From: Desulfuromonas sp. TF | GTDB lineage: Bacteria > Desulfobacterota > Desulfuromonadia > Desulfuromonadales > ATBO01 | Direction: 5' to 3' | Length of the DNA: 47,029 bases | NCBI RefSeq assembly: GCF_000472285.1 | Contig: NZ_KI421417.1 | Coordinates: forward strand, 1 to 47,029 | Part shown: positions 1 through 8,314 of the stretch, piece by piece | How positions within the stretch are numbered: the first letter of the stretch is position 1 | Layout of the letters: the number at the start of each line of letters is the position of its first letter | Notes under the pieces: model-generated | What the model was told of the DNA's origin: nothing | Seen by the model: the letters and a program-made list of their open reading frames with translations, nothing else | The model's database searches: none | Translations under genes and position numbers: made by a program

Positions 1-571
1 GAGCGGCGGCGGCTATCGCCAGGATACCCGAGCCGGTCCCCACGTCCAGCACCCGTTTCGGTACGGGAGAATGTTCGAACAATCCGGCAAGCGCTTCCAG
101 GCAGAGCCGGGTGGTCCCGTGGGTTCCCGTTCCGAAGGCCATGCCTGGATCCAGATTGACCACCACATCCCCCGATGCGGGGAGAAAATCCTCCCAGGAC
201 GGCTTGACCACCAGGCGCGGACCGAGGCGGACGGCCCGGAAATGCTGTTTCCATCCTTCCGCCCAGTCTTCCGTGCGTACTTCCCGGACTTCAGGCAGTG
301 CCGGAATCAAGCCCGGTACGAAACCGGCCAACCATTCCAGCCGCTCTTTGATCAGGCGCCGAAGGGATTCCGATTCTCCCGAAACGGCATAATAAGCCTT
401 GATGAAGTACTCCTCCGGAGGAGACTCGTCGGGGTCGGGCGGAATGAAGGTATCGAGTTGCCGTTCCTCGACCGTCACTCCGTCGCAGCCGAGTTCGGCA
501 AGTTCGTGACATACCAGATCGACGGCCGTTGCAGGCACCCGTATGCGCATTTCAATCCAGATCTTTTCCAT
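1..571 (-). CDS. prmA: Ribosomal protein L11 methyltransferase (partial, C-terminus off the left edge)
   Basis: The reverse strand from 571 to the window edge translates without a stop into about 190 residues that match PrmA, which trimethylates ribosomal protein L11 using S-adenosylmethionine in the cytoplasm. The N-terminal substrate-recognition half carries the typical EDWAEGWKQHF stretch. It is followed by DPGMAFGTGTH and the SAM-binding motif DVGTGSGILAIAA just before the edge. The ATG at 571 is the only usable start, because an in-frame TAA lies four codons upstream. No strong Shine-Dalgarno is visible. The catalytic NPPY-type region would lie outside the window. It is divergent from ppsR. 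Identity is secure; only completeness is unknown. Confidence 0.93.
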   Translation of the reverse strand, partial: MEKIWIEMRIRVPATAVDLVCHELAELGCDGVTVEERQLDTFIPPDPDESPPEEYFIKAYYAVSGESESLRRLIKERLEWLAGFVPGLIPALPEVREVRTEDWAEGWKQHFRAVRLGPRLVVKPSWEDFLPASGDVVVNLDPGMAFGTGTHGTTRLCLEALAGLFEHSPVPKRVLDVGTGSGILAIAAAA

Positions 572-676
572 TTTTTCTGTTTAGCAGAGAAGGGGGACCA
601 AAGGCAATAAAAAACCTTGACAAAAACAGATATCAATTCTAATCTATGGTATGCTTTAATGAGTTGGTACCCTAAA

Positions 677-685
677 TGGTATAAT
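677..685 (+). promoter_or_regulatory. Extended -10 promoter upstream of ppsR
   Basis: A perfect TATAAT at 680-685 is preceded by TGG, the extended -10 signature. The matching -35 position holds only a weak TTAATG-like hexamer. A separate TTGACA at 617-622 has a poor -10 partner and may be a second promoter. The intergenic space between prmA and ppsR (572-801) is otherwise empty. This is motif reading only. Confidence 0.5.
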
Positions 686-801
686 CTCATTCGTCAGCAT
701 GCCTCCCGTCTCTTCCGAAGCCAAAAAAAGAAAAAGAGCACGGAGCTTGCGTATGGAGGCAGCCCTGATAAACTCCTAATGGGTTTTTCATGAGGAGACA
801 T

Positions 802-1608
802 ATGTCCGCCACCCAGCTCGTCTACCTCCTGTCCGATGCCACCGGGGAGACGGCCGAAGAAATTGTCATGGCGGCCCTCACCCAGTTCCGGGATAAAGCG
901 GTGCGCCTCAAGCGAATCAGCAATGTCCGGACAAAAAACCAGGTTTATGAGGCGCTGGATGAGGCACTGCCGTTGGGTGCCCTCATTGTCTATACGATCG
1001 TGAACCGGGAGCTGGCTCAACTTGTCCATGACGAATGCGATTCGCTGGGGCTGTCCAGCATCGACCTGATCACTCCGCTCCTTCTGAAGTTAGCCGAATT
1101 TTTCGGTCATTCCCCTCAAGAGAAACCGGGGTTGCTTCACGGAGTGGATGAGGAGTATTTCCGCCGCATCGAAGCGGTCGAATTCACGGTCAAACACGAC
1201 GACGGACAGGAAGTCCGCAATCTGCATAAAGCCGATATCGTCCTGGTCGGGGTTTCCCGGACCAGCAAAACCCCCCTGTCCATTTATCTTGCCCACAAAG
1301 GCTGGAAGGTGGCAAATGTCCCCCTGGTCGGCGGGATAGAGCCGCCGGCAGAACTTTTGCAAGTCGATCCCGGCCGGGTGGCGGGTCTGCTCATCGATCC
1401 CCAGCGGCTGGTGGAACTGCGGGCGGCGCGGCTCAGGAACCTGGGCCAGGACCCTCGCACCGCCTATGCCGACTATGACCGAATCGAGGAAGAACTGCAG
1501 TTTGCCAAGAGTCTTTTCCGTCGCCAGCCATGGGTCACGGTGAACGTCACCGGCAAAGCAGTGGAAGAGACCGCCAACGAGGTGCTCGTCAAACTCAAAC
1601 TTAAGTAA
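802..1608 (+). CDS. ppsR: Pyruvate, water dikinase (PEP synthase) regulatory protein, DUF299 family
   Basis: The protein of 268 residues belongs to the DUF299/PPSRP family. These bifunctional ADP-dependent kinase/pyrophosphorylases switch PEP synthase (or plant PPDK) off and on by phosphorylating a threonine. Visible family marks are the N-terminal [10 protein letters not shown] segment (about 10-19) and the P-loop [11 protein letters not shown] at about 150-160. I choose ATG 802 over ATG 790, because the GAGGAG ribosome binding site at 792-797 fits only the later start. The target PEP synthase is not in the window. It stands alone ahead of a two-component pair, and a role in gluconeogenic growth on acetate or fatty acids is an inference. 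Confidence 0.9.
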   Translation: MSATQLVYLLSDATGETAEEIVMAALTQFRDKAVRLKRISNVRTKNQVYEALDEALPLGALIVYTIVNRELAQLVHDECDSLGLSSIDLITPLLLKLAEFFGHSPQEKPGLLHGVDEEYFRRIEAVEFTVKHDDGQEVRNLHKADIVLVGVSRTSKTPLSIYLAHKGWKVANVPLVGGIEPPAELLQVDPGRVAGLLIDPQRLVELRAARLRNLGQDPRTAYADYDRIEEELQFAKSLFRRQPWVTVNVTGKAVEETANEVLVKLKLK

Positions 1609-1665
1609 GATGCCTATCCGTAAGCGGCGCACGTGACTGAAAAGAAGCAACAAAAGGAGAATATC

Positions 1666-2337
1666 ATGCGAATTCTAGTGGTGGAAGACGAAAAAAAGGT
1701 GGCCAGCTTCATCAAGCGAGGTCTTGAGGAAGAAGGTTTTTCGGTAGACCTGGCTTATGATGGGGAAGAAGGTCTCTACATGGGGGAAACCAATCCTTAC
1801 GACCTGATTCTGATGGACGTCATGCTGCCTAAAATGGACGGCCTGGCCGTCGTCAAGGAACTGCGCAAGAAGGAAATCACTTCTCCGGTTCTCTGCCTCA
1901 CCGCCAAGGACAAGGTGGAGGATATCGTTGCCGGACTGGATTCCGGCAGTGACGATTACCTGACCAAGCCCTTTGCTTTTGCCGAGCTACTTGCCCGTGT
2001 CCGCGCCCTGTCGCGGCGTGGCGCCAAAGACCGGGGAGCCGAAATCCATTTCGCCGATCTGCGCCTCGATCCCGTGGCTCACAAGGTCTGGCGCGGCGAC
2101 AAGGAGATCGACCTCACCGCAAAAGAATACGGCCTTTTGGAATACTTCATGCGCAATCCCAACCAGATCCTCACCCGGACGATGATCGCCGAGCATGTCT
2201 GGGATTATACCTTCGATTCCTTCACCAATATCATCGACGTATACGTCAATTATCTGCGGAAGAAGGTGGATCGGGACTACGACAAGAAACTCATTCATAC
2301 GGTCCGGGGTGTGGGATACGTCTTGAAGGAGGAATAG
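1666..2337 (+). CDS. OmpR/PhoB-family response regulator
   Basis: The 223-residue protein has a receiver domain (about 1-115) with the acidic pair at VVEDE, the phospho-acceptor D51 in LILMDVMLP and the conserved lysine in YLTKPF. A winged-helix trans_reg_C DNA-binding domain follows (about 125-221, ending HTVRGVGYVLKEE). ATG 1666 is preferred to the upstream GTG at 1633, because AAGGAG at 1654-1659 precedes it directly. The stop codon abuts the start of the sensor kinase, so the two are co-transcribed and probably translationally coupled. Sequence style is closest to the CusR/CopR (heavy-metal) branch, but the stimulus cannot be read from the sequence. Confidence 0.92.
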   Translation: MRILVVEDEKKVASFIKRGLEEEGFSVDLAYDGEEGLYMGETNPYDLILMDVMLPKMDGLAVVKELRKKEITSPVLCLTAKDKVEDIVAGLDSGSDDYLTKPFAFAELLARVRALSRRGAKDRGAEIHFADLRLDPVAHKVWRGDKEIDLTAKEYGLLEYFMRNPNQILTRTMIAEHVWDYTFDSFTNIIDVYVNYLRKKVDRDYDKKLIHTVRGVGYVLKEE

Positions 2338-3798
2338 TTGTTCTTCCGCTCTCTCCGCTTTCGCCTCACCCTGTGGTATACGCTTGCCCTGGCCGTCATT
2401 TTGGCGGCCAGCGGTTTATTCTGGCACATGTATCTCTCCCGCCAGTTGCACATTCTTGTTGACGAAAGAATTCAGCTCATTGCCGAAGAAGTAAGCTCCT
2501 TCCATTTTGCGGCCCATGACGGGTTTCCCGCGATGGAACCCCCCGGTGAGGAGCATTGTGAAAAGCTCGAAATCTTTATCAGGAGCCATAATTGGGGCTC
2601 CTTCGTACAGGTTGTCGACGGCCGCGGCAACATTGCCTGTTCTTCAAGCAATCTGAAGACTTTTCATCTCCCACTGGACAAGGCGGCCCTGCAAAAAGCC
2701 GCACAGGGAAGGCCCCACTTCGAGACCGTCAGGACCCTGACGCCGGCCCCCCTCCGATTATTGACTTTTCCGATCACCATGCAGGGCCGCGTCACCGATC
2801 TGGTCCAAGTCGGCGAAAGCCTCGAGCACGTGGAAGGTACGCTGGAGCATCTTCGCCTTATCCTTCTGACCTTCAGCCCCCTGGCGATTGCGGCCCTTTC
2901 TATCGGAGGCTGGTTCCTTGCCGGCCGCGCCCTTGCCCCCGTAGTTCGCATCAGCCGGGCCGCCCGGAAGATCAATGCTGAAAATCTTTATCAGCGCCTG
3001 CCGACTACCGGTACACAGGATGAGGTCGCCCAGTTGGCGGAGACGTTCAACTCCATGCTGGCCCGCCTTGAAAATTCATTTGACAAGGTCAGGCAATTCA
3101 CAGGAGATGCCTCTCATGAGCTGCGGACACCGCTGGCGATTCTGAAGGGGGAAACCGAGGTGGCCCTGCGCTGGGCGAAAGAGCCCGAGGAGCTGCGCGG
3201 AACGCTGGAGTCCAACCTCGAAGAGATCAACCGCATGGATCGTATCCTGGAGGACCTCCTTGCCCTGGCTAGGAGCGAGGCGGGGGAGCTGCATCTGAAC
3301 ATCGTCGAATTCAGCCTCAGCGACATGCTTCAGGATCTTTATCTTCAAGGCGGAACCCTGGGAGCCCCGAAGAACATTTCCGTGTCTCTTAATCTGCAAG
3401 TGACCGAGGAGATCCGGCTCGAAGGGGATCAGCTGCAGTTGACCCGCATGTTTCTCAACCTTGTTACCAACGCGATCAAATATACGCCGGAGGGTGGGCA
3501 GGTCTCGATCTCCCTGGCAGTCCGGGGTCATGAAGCTGTTGTGGCCGTTGCCGATACCGGCATCGGCATTGCGCGGGAGCACCTGGCTCATATTTTCGAC
3601 CGATTCTACCGCGTCGACGAAGCTCGCAACCGTCAGGTAGGCGGAACCGGCCTGGGTCTGGCCATCGTTAAATCGATTATCGATGCTCATGGCGGACGCA
3701 TAGACGTGGAATCCGCGCCGGACCAAGGGAGCGAATTTACAGTCTATTTGCCGCTCGCGGGCCCGCACTCAGCTCTCGACGAGAAAGCTGGTCGATAG
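2338..3798 (+). CDS. Membrane sensor histidine kinase (CusS-like architecture)
   Basis: This protein has 486 residues. A transmembrane helix (about 11-33) is followed by a periplasmic sensor region (34-172) and a second helix (about 173-195). A HAMP linker (about 196-248) precedes a HisKA domain with phospho-acceptor H260 in DASHELRTPL. The HATPase domain has the N box at N378, DTGIG (406-410) and GGTGLGLAI (435-443). Translation probably starts at TTG 2338, directly after the regulator's TAG, using the GGAGG at the end of that gene. The layout matches heavy-metal sensor kinases. The periplasmic domain has a few His and Cys residues but no clear metal site, so the ligand is left open. Confidence 0.9.
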   Translation: MFFRSLRFRLTLWYTLALAVILAASGLFWHMYLSRQLHILVDERIQLIAEEVSSFHFAAHDGFPAMEPPGEEHCEKLEIFIRSHNWGSFVQVVDGRGNIACSSSNLKTFHLPLDKAALQKAAQGRPHFETVRTLTPAPLRLLTFPITMQGRVTDLVQVGESLEHVEGTLEHLRLILLTFSPLAIAALSIGGWFLAGRALAPVVRISRAARKINAENLYQRLPTTGTQDEVAQLAETFNSMLARLENSFDKVRQFTGDASHELRTPLAILKGETEVALRWAKEPEELRGTLESNLEEINRMDRILEDLLALARSEAGELHLNIVEFSLSDMLQDLYLQGGTLGAPKNISVSLNLQVTEEIRLEGDQLQLTRMFLNLVTNAIKYTPEGGQVSISLAVRGHEAVVAVADTGIGIAREHLAHIFDRFYRVDEARNRQVGGTGLGLAIVKSIIDAHGGRIDVESAPDQGSEFTVYLPLAGPHSALDEKAGR

Positions 3799-3884
3799 TT
3801 CAGGAAACTGGGAACATCTCATGGTGTCAATGAAGGTTCTCCGGAATTCTTCCGTGCCATGCCGCTTTTCGGGAGAAGATGAAC

Positions 3885-4889
3885 ATGAGATCCGTCTTCT
3901 ATCCCAGACTCGTTAACGATGCCTTCGGCGACCCCGCTCTCTATGTCCGCCTGGCCCATCGCGGTGAAGCCCTGCTCTTCGACTGCGGCGACCTGCACCT
4001 CCTCACAACCAGGGAAACACTCAAGATCCGTGAGGTTTTCATCTCTCATGCCCATATCGACCATCTGATCGGTTTCGATGCCCTACTGCGCACGTTCCTC
4101 CACCAGGAAGGGCCACTCCGAATATACGGCCCCCCTGGGCTTGCGGATCGCATTGCCGGCCGGCTATCGGGATATACATGGAATCTCGTCGCCGGATATC
4201 CCCTCGTCCTGACAGTCAGTGAGTGGGGTCCGGACGGAGGCAGGCAGGTCGTATTTCGCGCCGCCCATTCCTTCAGGCCCGAGGAAGAAACACCCCTTGA
4301 AAAAGGGGAAGGCCTGCTGCGGCAAACCGACTATTACCGAGTGCGGGCCGTTCCTCTCGATCATGGCAATATCGTCTCACTGGCGTTTGTTCTGGAGGAA
4401 CCCCTTCATGTAGCTATCCACAAGGATGCGCTGGTTCATCACGGCTACCGCCCCGGTCCGTGGCTCACCCGATTCAAGGATCGGATGCGCCAGGGGGTTG
4501 CGCCAGAGACCCCCGTACTTGTTCCGCTGGACCCAAAGGGCGAGATCGTCGTTCCCCTGGCCGAGTTGAGCCGGCAGATTGCTCATGTTGAAAGGGGAAT
4601 GAAAATCAGCTATGTGACCGATGCGGCTCCGACCGAGAAGAATATGGAGAAGATTGCGGCTCTTGGTGCCGATTCCCATCTGATGGTGATTGAGGCCACG
4701 TTTGCGCACCGCGACCTCGAAAGGGCCATGCAGCGCAATCATCTCACCGCCCGGCTGGCCGGACAGATTGCCAGAAAAGCGCGGGCAGCCCGGCTGCTGG
4801 TTTTTCACCATTCCCCCCGATATCAGGAGAATCCCGAGCTGCTCGCCGATGAAGCCCGCGAAGCCTTTGCCGGAGAGAATTACGATTAG
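3885..4889 (+). CDS. RNase Z-like metallo-beta-lactamase-fold hydrolase
   Basis: The protein has about 334 residues, with the metal-binding motif HAHIDH near residues 55-60, a later LDHGN segment and a C-terminal HHSPRY stretch. The last recalls the HFSxRY end of RNase Z (tRNA 3' processing endonuclease). It therefore belongs to the ElaC/RNase Z superfamily. Whether it processes tRNA or another phosphodiester is not decided by the sequence. ATG 3879 is also possible, but GGGAGAAG at 3871-3878 is better spaced for ATG 3885. It converges on sodC across a shared hairpin terminator. It is probably monocistronic, 80 nt after the sensor kinase. Confidence 0.8.
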   Translation: MRSVFYPRLVNDAFGDPALYVRLAHRGEALLFDCGDLHLLTTRETLKIREVFISHAHIDHLIGFDALLRTFLHQEGPLRIYGPPGLADRIAGRLSGYTWNLVAGYPLVLTVSEWGPDGGRQVVFRAAHSFRPEEETPLEKGEGLLRQTDYYRVRAVPLDHGNIVSLAFVLEEPLHVAIHKDALVHHGYRPGPWLTRFKDRMRQGVAPETPVLVPLDPKGEIVVPLAELSRQIAHVERGMKISYVTDAAPTEKNMEKIAALGADSHLMVIEATFAHRDLERAMQRNHLTARLAGQIARKARAARLLVFHHSPRYQENPELLADEAREAFAGENYD

Positions 4890-4901
4890 GGGAAATACGG
4901 C

Positions 4902-4945
4902 AAAGGGACGGGCGTCCGGCATCCAGCCATGGCGCCCGTTCCTTT
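4902..4945. terminator. Bidirectional terminator between rnz-like gene and sodC
   Basis: Two 13-base arms (4902-4914 and 4933-4945) pair with one G-U and no gaps. AAA/TTT ends on both sides let it serve both convergent genes. Confidence 0.7.
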
Positions 4946-4967
4946 ATAGGTGCGGATCGATTTACAG

Positions 4968-5627
4968 CTATTCCCTGGCCTGAATGACCCCGCAGGCCAG
5001 ACGAGGTCCTGCTCCGCCGGTCGGCTGGGTCTCCAGGTCGTCGGGCTGGGCATGCACGATGACGGCTTTGCCCACAATGGTATTCTCCCCCTCCATGGAG
5101 ATGATCTGGTCTGTTCTCTCGTAATGGGCCTTTCCTTCTTCGTCCGCCTCCACATTTCCCAGATCGCCCACATGGCGCTGAGCTGCGGGATTGTCGGGGG
5201 TGCCGTGCGGTGAACCTTCCGGATTGAAATGGCCGCCCGCCGATTCGGCATCCGGAGCGCTGCAGTCGCCGTTTTCATGAATATGGAAGCCGTGCTTTCC
5301 CGGCTCCAGTCCCTCCAGATCCGCCACGATCTGCACGCCACCGTCCACGGAGGTGAACGTGACGGTTCCAGTCGCTTTGTTCCCCTCGGTCGGCTCCAGT
5401 TCGGCGGTCCCCTTCATGGTCTGAGCCGTTTTTTCCTGTTCGCCCGGGGCGGTCTGGGCCTGTTTTTCTTCAGTGATAGCAGGGACCTGTTGCTCCTGAG
5501 CAGTCGCGGGCGCCTGCTGCTCCTGGGTGGTCGCAGGAGTCTGGGGTTTTTCCCTCTCGCAGGCGGACAGAAGCGCCAGCGGCATTAGCAGCCAGGGGAT
5601 AAGCCAGCGGTAGTTCACCTGAATCAT
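4968..5627 (-). CDS. sodC: Cu/Zn superoxide dismutase, periplasmic lipoprotein
   Basis: The 219-residue protein starts with a lipoprotein signal whose lipobox LLSAC puts the lipidated cysteine at residue 23. A low-complexity linker rich in Q, E, T, A and P follows (about 28-70) and contains two near-copies of ATxQEQQxPA. The dismutase domain starts near 72. Copper ligands fit H115, H117, H133 and H192. Zinc ligands fit H133, H141, H152 and D155. C122 and C212 can form the usual disulfide. AAGGAGA precedes ATG 5627. It should convert superoxide to peroxide in the periplasm, which in a probable anaerobe would be oxygen-exposure defence. All catalytic residues appear present. Confidence 0.95.
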   Translation of the reverse strand: MIQVNYRWLIPWLLMPLALLSACEREKPQTPATTQEQQAPATAQEQQVPAITEEKQAQTAPGEQEKTAQTMKGTAELEPTEGNKATGTVTFTSVDGGVQIVADLEGLEPGKHGFHIHENGDCSAPDAESAGGHFNPEGSPHGTPDNPAAQRHVGDLGNVEADEEGKAHYERTDQIISMEGENTIVGKAVIVHAQPDDLETQPTGGAGPRLACGVIQARE

Positions 5628-5684
5628 CGAAGGTCTCCTTTCACACGGGTGACGGTAAGTCTCTGGAGTTTATTCTCCAAGATC

Positions 5685-5712
5685 AAACTATCTCCGATTC
5701 ATCCGTTGTCAA
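5685..5712 (-). promoter_or_regulatory. Possible sigma-70 promoter of sodC
   Basis: On the minus strand TTGACA (5712-5707) is followed after 16 bases by TAGTTT (5690-5685), about 60 nt upstream of the sodC start. The -10 is a weak match, so this is tentative. Confidence 0.35.
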
Positions 5713-5883
5713 CAGGATTCAGCAGGAGTTATTTCATGGAACAACCGGTTTCCTTTTTGATGGAGAGAAGGATCAGGTGGCCCCGGGGGTCCCGGCACTC
5801 GCCGCCGTGACCTGGTCGGGTTGAAAACTTTTCCTTTTGCGATAAGTATTTAGTAGACAACAAATAGGAAAGGAGGAAATCTC

Positions 5884-6009
5884 ATGAAACGGGCCATAGC
5901 CTGGTTTCTTCTCCTTCTCGCCCTTTTTTCCCTTCCGGCTTGTAACACCTTGAAAGGAGCCGGTCAGGATATAGAGCAGGCCGGAGAAGAACTGGATGAG
6001 GAAATCTAG
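5884..6009 (+). CDS. Entericidin-like small lipoprotein
   Basis: This is a 41-codon gene, short enough to be missed by most gene callers. It encodes a signal sequence ending LFSLPAC (lipidated Cys at residue 20). A mature part follows beginning CNTLKGAGQDIEQAG, which is the signature of the entericidin EcnA/EcnB family of tiny membrane lipoproteins. AGGAAAGGAGG lies just upstream of ATG 5884, and a strong hairpin terminator follows the stop. In enterics EcnA/EcnB form an antidote/toxin pair, but here there is only one gene. A TTGAAA (5821-5826) and TAAGTA (5843-5848) could be its promoter. Function here is inferred from family resemblance only. Confidence 0.82.
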   Translation: MKRAIAWFLLLLALFSLPACNTLKGAGQDIEQAGEELDEEI

Positions 6010-6033
6010 AACGGACCACCTTGGTCCGCCAAG

Positions 6034-6067
6034 GAGCCCTTGCCATTTGCAAGGGCTCTTCTTCTTT
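6034..6067 (+). terminator. Rho-independent terminator of the entericidin-like gene
   Basis: A perfect 10-bp stem (6034-6043 with 6049-6058) and 5-nt loop are followed by TTCTTCTTT. It starts 25 nt after the stop codon. It also argues against the upstream start of the next gene, which would overlap this hairpin. Confidence 0.85.
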
Positions 6068-6092
6068 GAAATTCCGATGGAAAGGTCAGAGA

Positions 6093-6398
6093 ATGAAACA
6101 TCTGCAGGTGCGTAGTGAGAAAGGATTCAAGGTGATTGCCGGCACGGATCGTTCGGAAGCGGCGACCATGGTGCTGCAGGCCGGCGAATCAACGGGTGGC
6201 CCGGACAACACCCATTCAGGAAGCGATCAGTGGCTGTTCGTTCTGGCCGGCAAGGGTCGGGGTACCGTGAACGGCCGGGAAGTCGCACTGCAGACGGGCA
6301 CGCTTCTTCTCATCGAAGCCGGAGAGGCCCACCAGATCGACAATACGGGAGACGGGCCCCTGGAGACCTTAAACTTCTATGCCCCTCCGGAGTATTGA
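6093..6398 (+). CDS. Small single-domain cupin protein
   Basis: The 101-residue protein is a single conserved-barrel (RmlC-like) cupin. Cupin motif 1 appears as THSGSDQWLFVLAGKG and motif 2 as GTLLLIEAGEAHQI, with histidines that could hold a metal. ATG 6093 is chosen because the longer reading frame from 6021 would begin inside the preceding terminator; AAGGTCAGAG is a weak ribosome binding site. Cupins of this size include small sugar-binding or metal-dependent enzymes and stress proteins, so no substrate can be named. It ends 15 nt from the convergent receiver gene. Confidence 0.8.
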   Translation: MKHLQVRSEKGFKVIAGTDRSEAATMVLQAGESTGGPDNTHSGSDQWLFVLAGKGRGTVNGREVALQTGTLLLIEAGEAHQIDNTGDGPLETLNFYAPPEY

Positions 6399-6413
6399 GG
6401 CGATGGTCGGAAG

Positions 6414-6803
6414 TCACTCCCTTGGTTTTTCCTTGCATTTTCTCTGTAGGGAATTGAAGATCATATCGAGCACCGCTTTCTGTCTGGCCTCGAATTTATT
6501 GAGCACCGCCAGACAGCTTCCCATGGGAAAGCGTTGGTGCAGGTAATCGGCATCCCGGCCTGAGAGGATAATGATTCTGTTTTTACTCAATCCCAAACCG
6601 GTGGCATAAGCGAGCACCTTGGCTCCGTCGATTCCGGGCATCTCCAGATCAATCAGCAGCAGATCAAGAGTATCGGTGATCGCCGCCAATCCCTTCACCG
6701 GATTGCTGCAGGTGGTCAGTTCCAGGTCAGGAAAGCTCTTCTGGGCATATTCCTTCAATAATGCTAGAAATGCGGTATCGTCATCAATAACAAGGACTTT
6801 CAT
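6414..6803 (-). CDS. Stand-alone receiver-domain response regulator
   Basis: The 129-residue protein is a single CheY-like receiver with no output domain: VLVIDDD at the N-terminus and the phospho-acceptor aspartate in LLLIDLEMPG. The usual KP lysine-proline position is replaced by NKFEA, so only the lysine is kept. ATG 6803 is preferred over 6827, since GGAG lies eight bases before it and the receiver fold begins at MKVLVID. It is divergent from the membrane ferredoxin gene and not next to any kinase. It would act by protein-protein contact or in a phosphorelay, and the partner is unknown. Confidence 0.85.
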   Translation of the reverse strand: MKVLVIDDDTAFLALLKEYAQKSFPDLELTTCSNPVKGLAAITDTLDLLLIDLEMPGIDGAKVLAYATGLGLSKNRIIILSGRDADYLHQRFPMGSCLAVLNKFEARQKAVLDMIFNSLQRKCKEKPRE

Positions 6804-6932
6804 TCCATGATCTCCGGTCGCAGACACAGGCGGCGGTGGGCATGATAACGTTTTTGCCGATCAATGAAAACCCCTCTTTTTCTTGCAATGACGACCTGCA
6901 AAATAGCGGCTGGGTAGTGGAAGAACAACAAT

Positions 6933-7985
6933 ATGAATGAAGTCGTACGGAACACCGGCGAGCCGGCGCCGATCACAACACCACCATCACAGCACCCGAT
7001 GGCCTCAAAAAGGTTCCGCATCCCGCCTATGCTCCCCCGCTACCTGGTTCAAGGGGGTTTTCTTCTTTTCTACATCTGGGTCGCGGTCCGCTTCGTCCAC
7101 TGGTCCGAGGCCCTGATGGCCGGTCGAATGCCTGAGGTGGCGAGACCGGCGGCCGTCGACGGGTTTCTCCCCATCAGCGGCCTGATGGGGCTGCGCCACT
7201 GGATGGAAAGAGGAGAAGTTTTTCCCGTCCATCCCGCCGCCGCTCTCATCCTTCTGGCGGCGCTGCTCACCGGTCTTCTCCTGAAACGAGGGTTCTGCTC
7301 CTGGGTCTGTCCCGTCTTTCCTCTCTCCGAGGGGTTGTGGCGGGTGGGGAAACGTCTCTTCGGTCGAAACTTCGCGCCCCCTTTCTGGTTGGATCTGCCC
7401 CTGCGCAGTCTGAAATACTTGATCCTCGTATTCTTTCTTTACCAGATTCTCTGGCTCATGCCCCTGCCCGGGCTCAGGGCCTTCATGGCTTCGCCTTATC
7501 ACAAGATTGCCGATGTTCGGCTGCTGCAGTTTTTTCAGCACCCATCCGCCTTGGCCCTGACGGTGTTTGCGATCCTGACCCTGCTCTGTCTTTTCGTACA
7601 GATGGCCTGGTGCCGTTATCTCTGCCCCTACGGCGCCCTGCTGGGGCTGGTCTCCATCTTCTCCCTGAGCAAGATAAGGCGCAGTGAAAAACTCTGCATC
7701 CGCTGCGGACTGTGCTCGGCCCGCTGTCCCGCCTGGCTGCCGGTGATGCATAAAAAGACGGTTCGCTCCGCCGAGTGCTACGCCTGTTATCGCTGCGTTC
7801 ACGGCTGTCCGTCCCCGGGGGCGGTGACCATGAAAGCAGCGGGGCGGATCCTGCTCCCCTCGGTCGTCTTCGCCCTCCTTCTGTTGACTCTCTTCATCGG
7901 CGCCGATCTCTACGGACGATCTGTCGACCGCTGGCAGAGCAGCCCGTCCGCCAGGGAAGTCTCCGGTATCCTCCGAAGTCGTTAG
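6933..7985 (+). CDS. Membrane-bound 4Fe-4S protein of the NapH/NosR/CcoG type
   Basis: The 350-residue polytopic protein has about five hydrophobic helices (near 38-55, 100-118, 160-178, 205-225 and 305-325). It carries the two membrane-face motifs CSWVCP and CRYLCPYG typical of the NapH/NosR/RdxA family. A soluble ferredoxin segment follows with CIRCGLCSARCP and CYACYRCVHGCP, two 4Fe-4S sites. Such proteins pass electrons across or along the membrane to a periplasmic or cytoplasmic partner. No nap, nos or cco gene is nearby, so the partner is not known. The start ATG 6933 lacks a strong ribosome binding site. Confidence 0.85.
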   Translation: MNEVVRNTGEPAPITTPPSQHPMASKRFRIPPMLPRYLVQGGFLLFYIWVAVRFVHWSEALMAGRMPEVARPAAVDGFLPISGLMGLRHWMERGEVFPVHPAAALILLAALLTGLLLKRGFCSWVCPVFPLSEGLWRVGKRLFGRNFAPPFWLDLPLRSLKYLILVFFLYQILWLMPLPGLRAFMASPYHKIADVRLLQFFQHPSALALTVFAILTLLCLFVQMAWCRYLCPYGALLGLVSIFSLSKIRRSEKLCIRCGLCSARCPAWLPVMHKKTVRSAECYACYRCVHGCPSPGAVTMKAAGRILLPSVVFALLLLTLFIGADLYGRSVDRWQSSPSAREVSGILRSR

Positions 7986-8314
7986 ACGGTACACCTTCGG
8001 CGGTAAAACAACCGTTTCGCCTCGGCCCATCACGCCTTCATCTTCGAGAAAGTCCGTCTCGATGTCACGGATATAAAAAGTCCCCTCCCCATCCAGAAGA
8101 TTATCAGCGCGCCATTACCTGGAAACGGGTATATCAAAAGAGTCCTTCAGGTTTCCCACAAAGGGGAAGATCCCGTCCAGGCCTGGAGAAGATTTCACCA
8201 AAAATGACATAGCCATTCTCGTGGAGATTTCCCGGGTCATCGCCGGGCAGCTCTGAAGCCCCCTTCGACGCAGACCTTTGCACCGTGCCGCAGAGACATT
8301 CCCCGACAGCCGAT
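7986..8314. other. 329-nt gap between the membrane ferredoxin gene and the tauE-type gene
   Basis: No intact gene or clear terminator is visible. It holds an open tail that looks like the end of a GAF-domain protein (entered separately). Short open stretches in other frames lack ribosome binding sites. Confidence 0.5.
8077..8256 (+). pseudogene. Possible remnant of a GAF-domain protein
   Basis: The frame is open from just after an in-frame TAA at 8074-8076 to TGA 8254-8256, giving 59 residues with no start codon or ribosome binding site. Its last 27 residues, beginning PSRPGEDFTKNDI and ending VEISRVIAGQL, follow the pattern of a GAF domain C-terminus (GEDFTxxDIxxLxxIxxxIAxxL). Such a sequence is unlikely by chance in an untranslated spacer. 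I infer a decayed regulator or signalling protein whose N-terminal part was lost. The alternative is a coincidental open frame. Confidence 0.35.

Noticed and set aside
7005-8033. A 342-codon open frame on the - strand
   Set aside because: It is antisense to the membrane ferredoxin gene. No start signal and low-complexity content.
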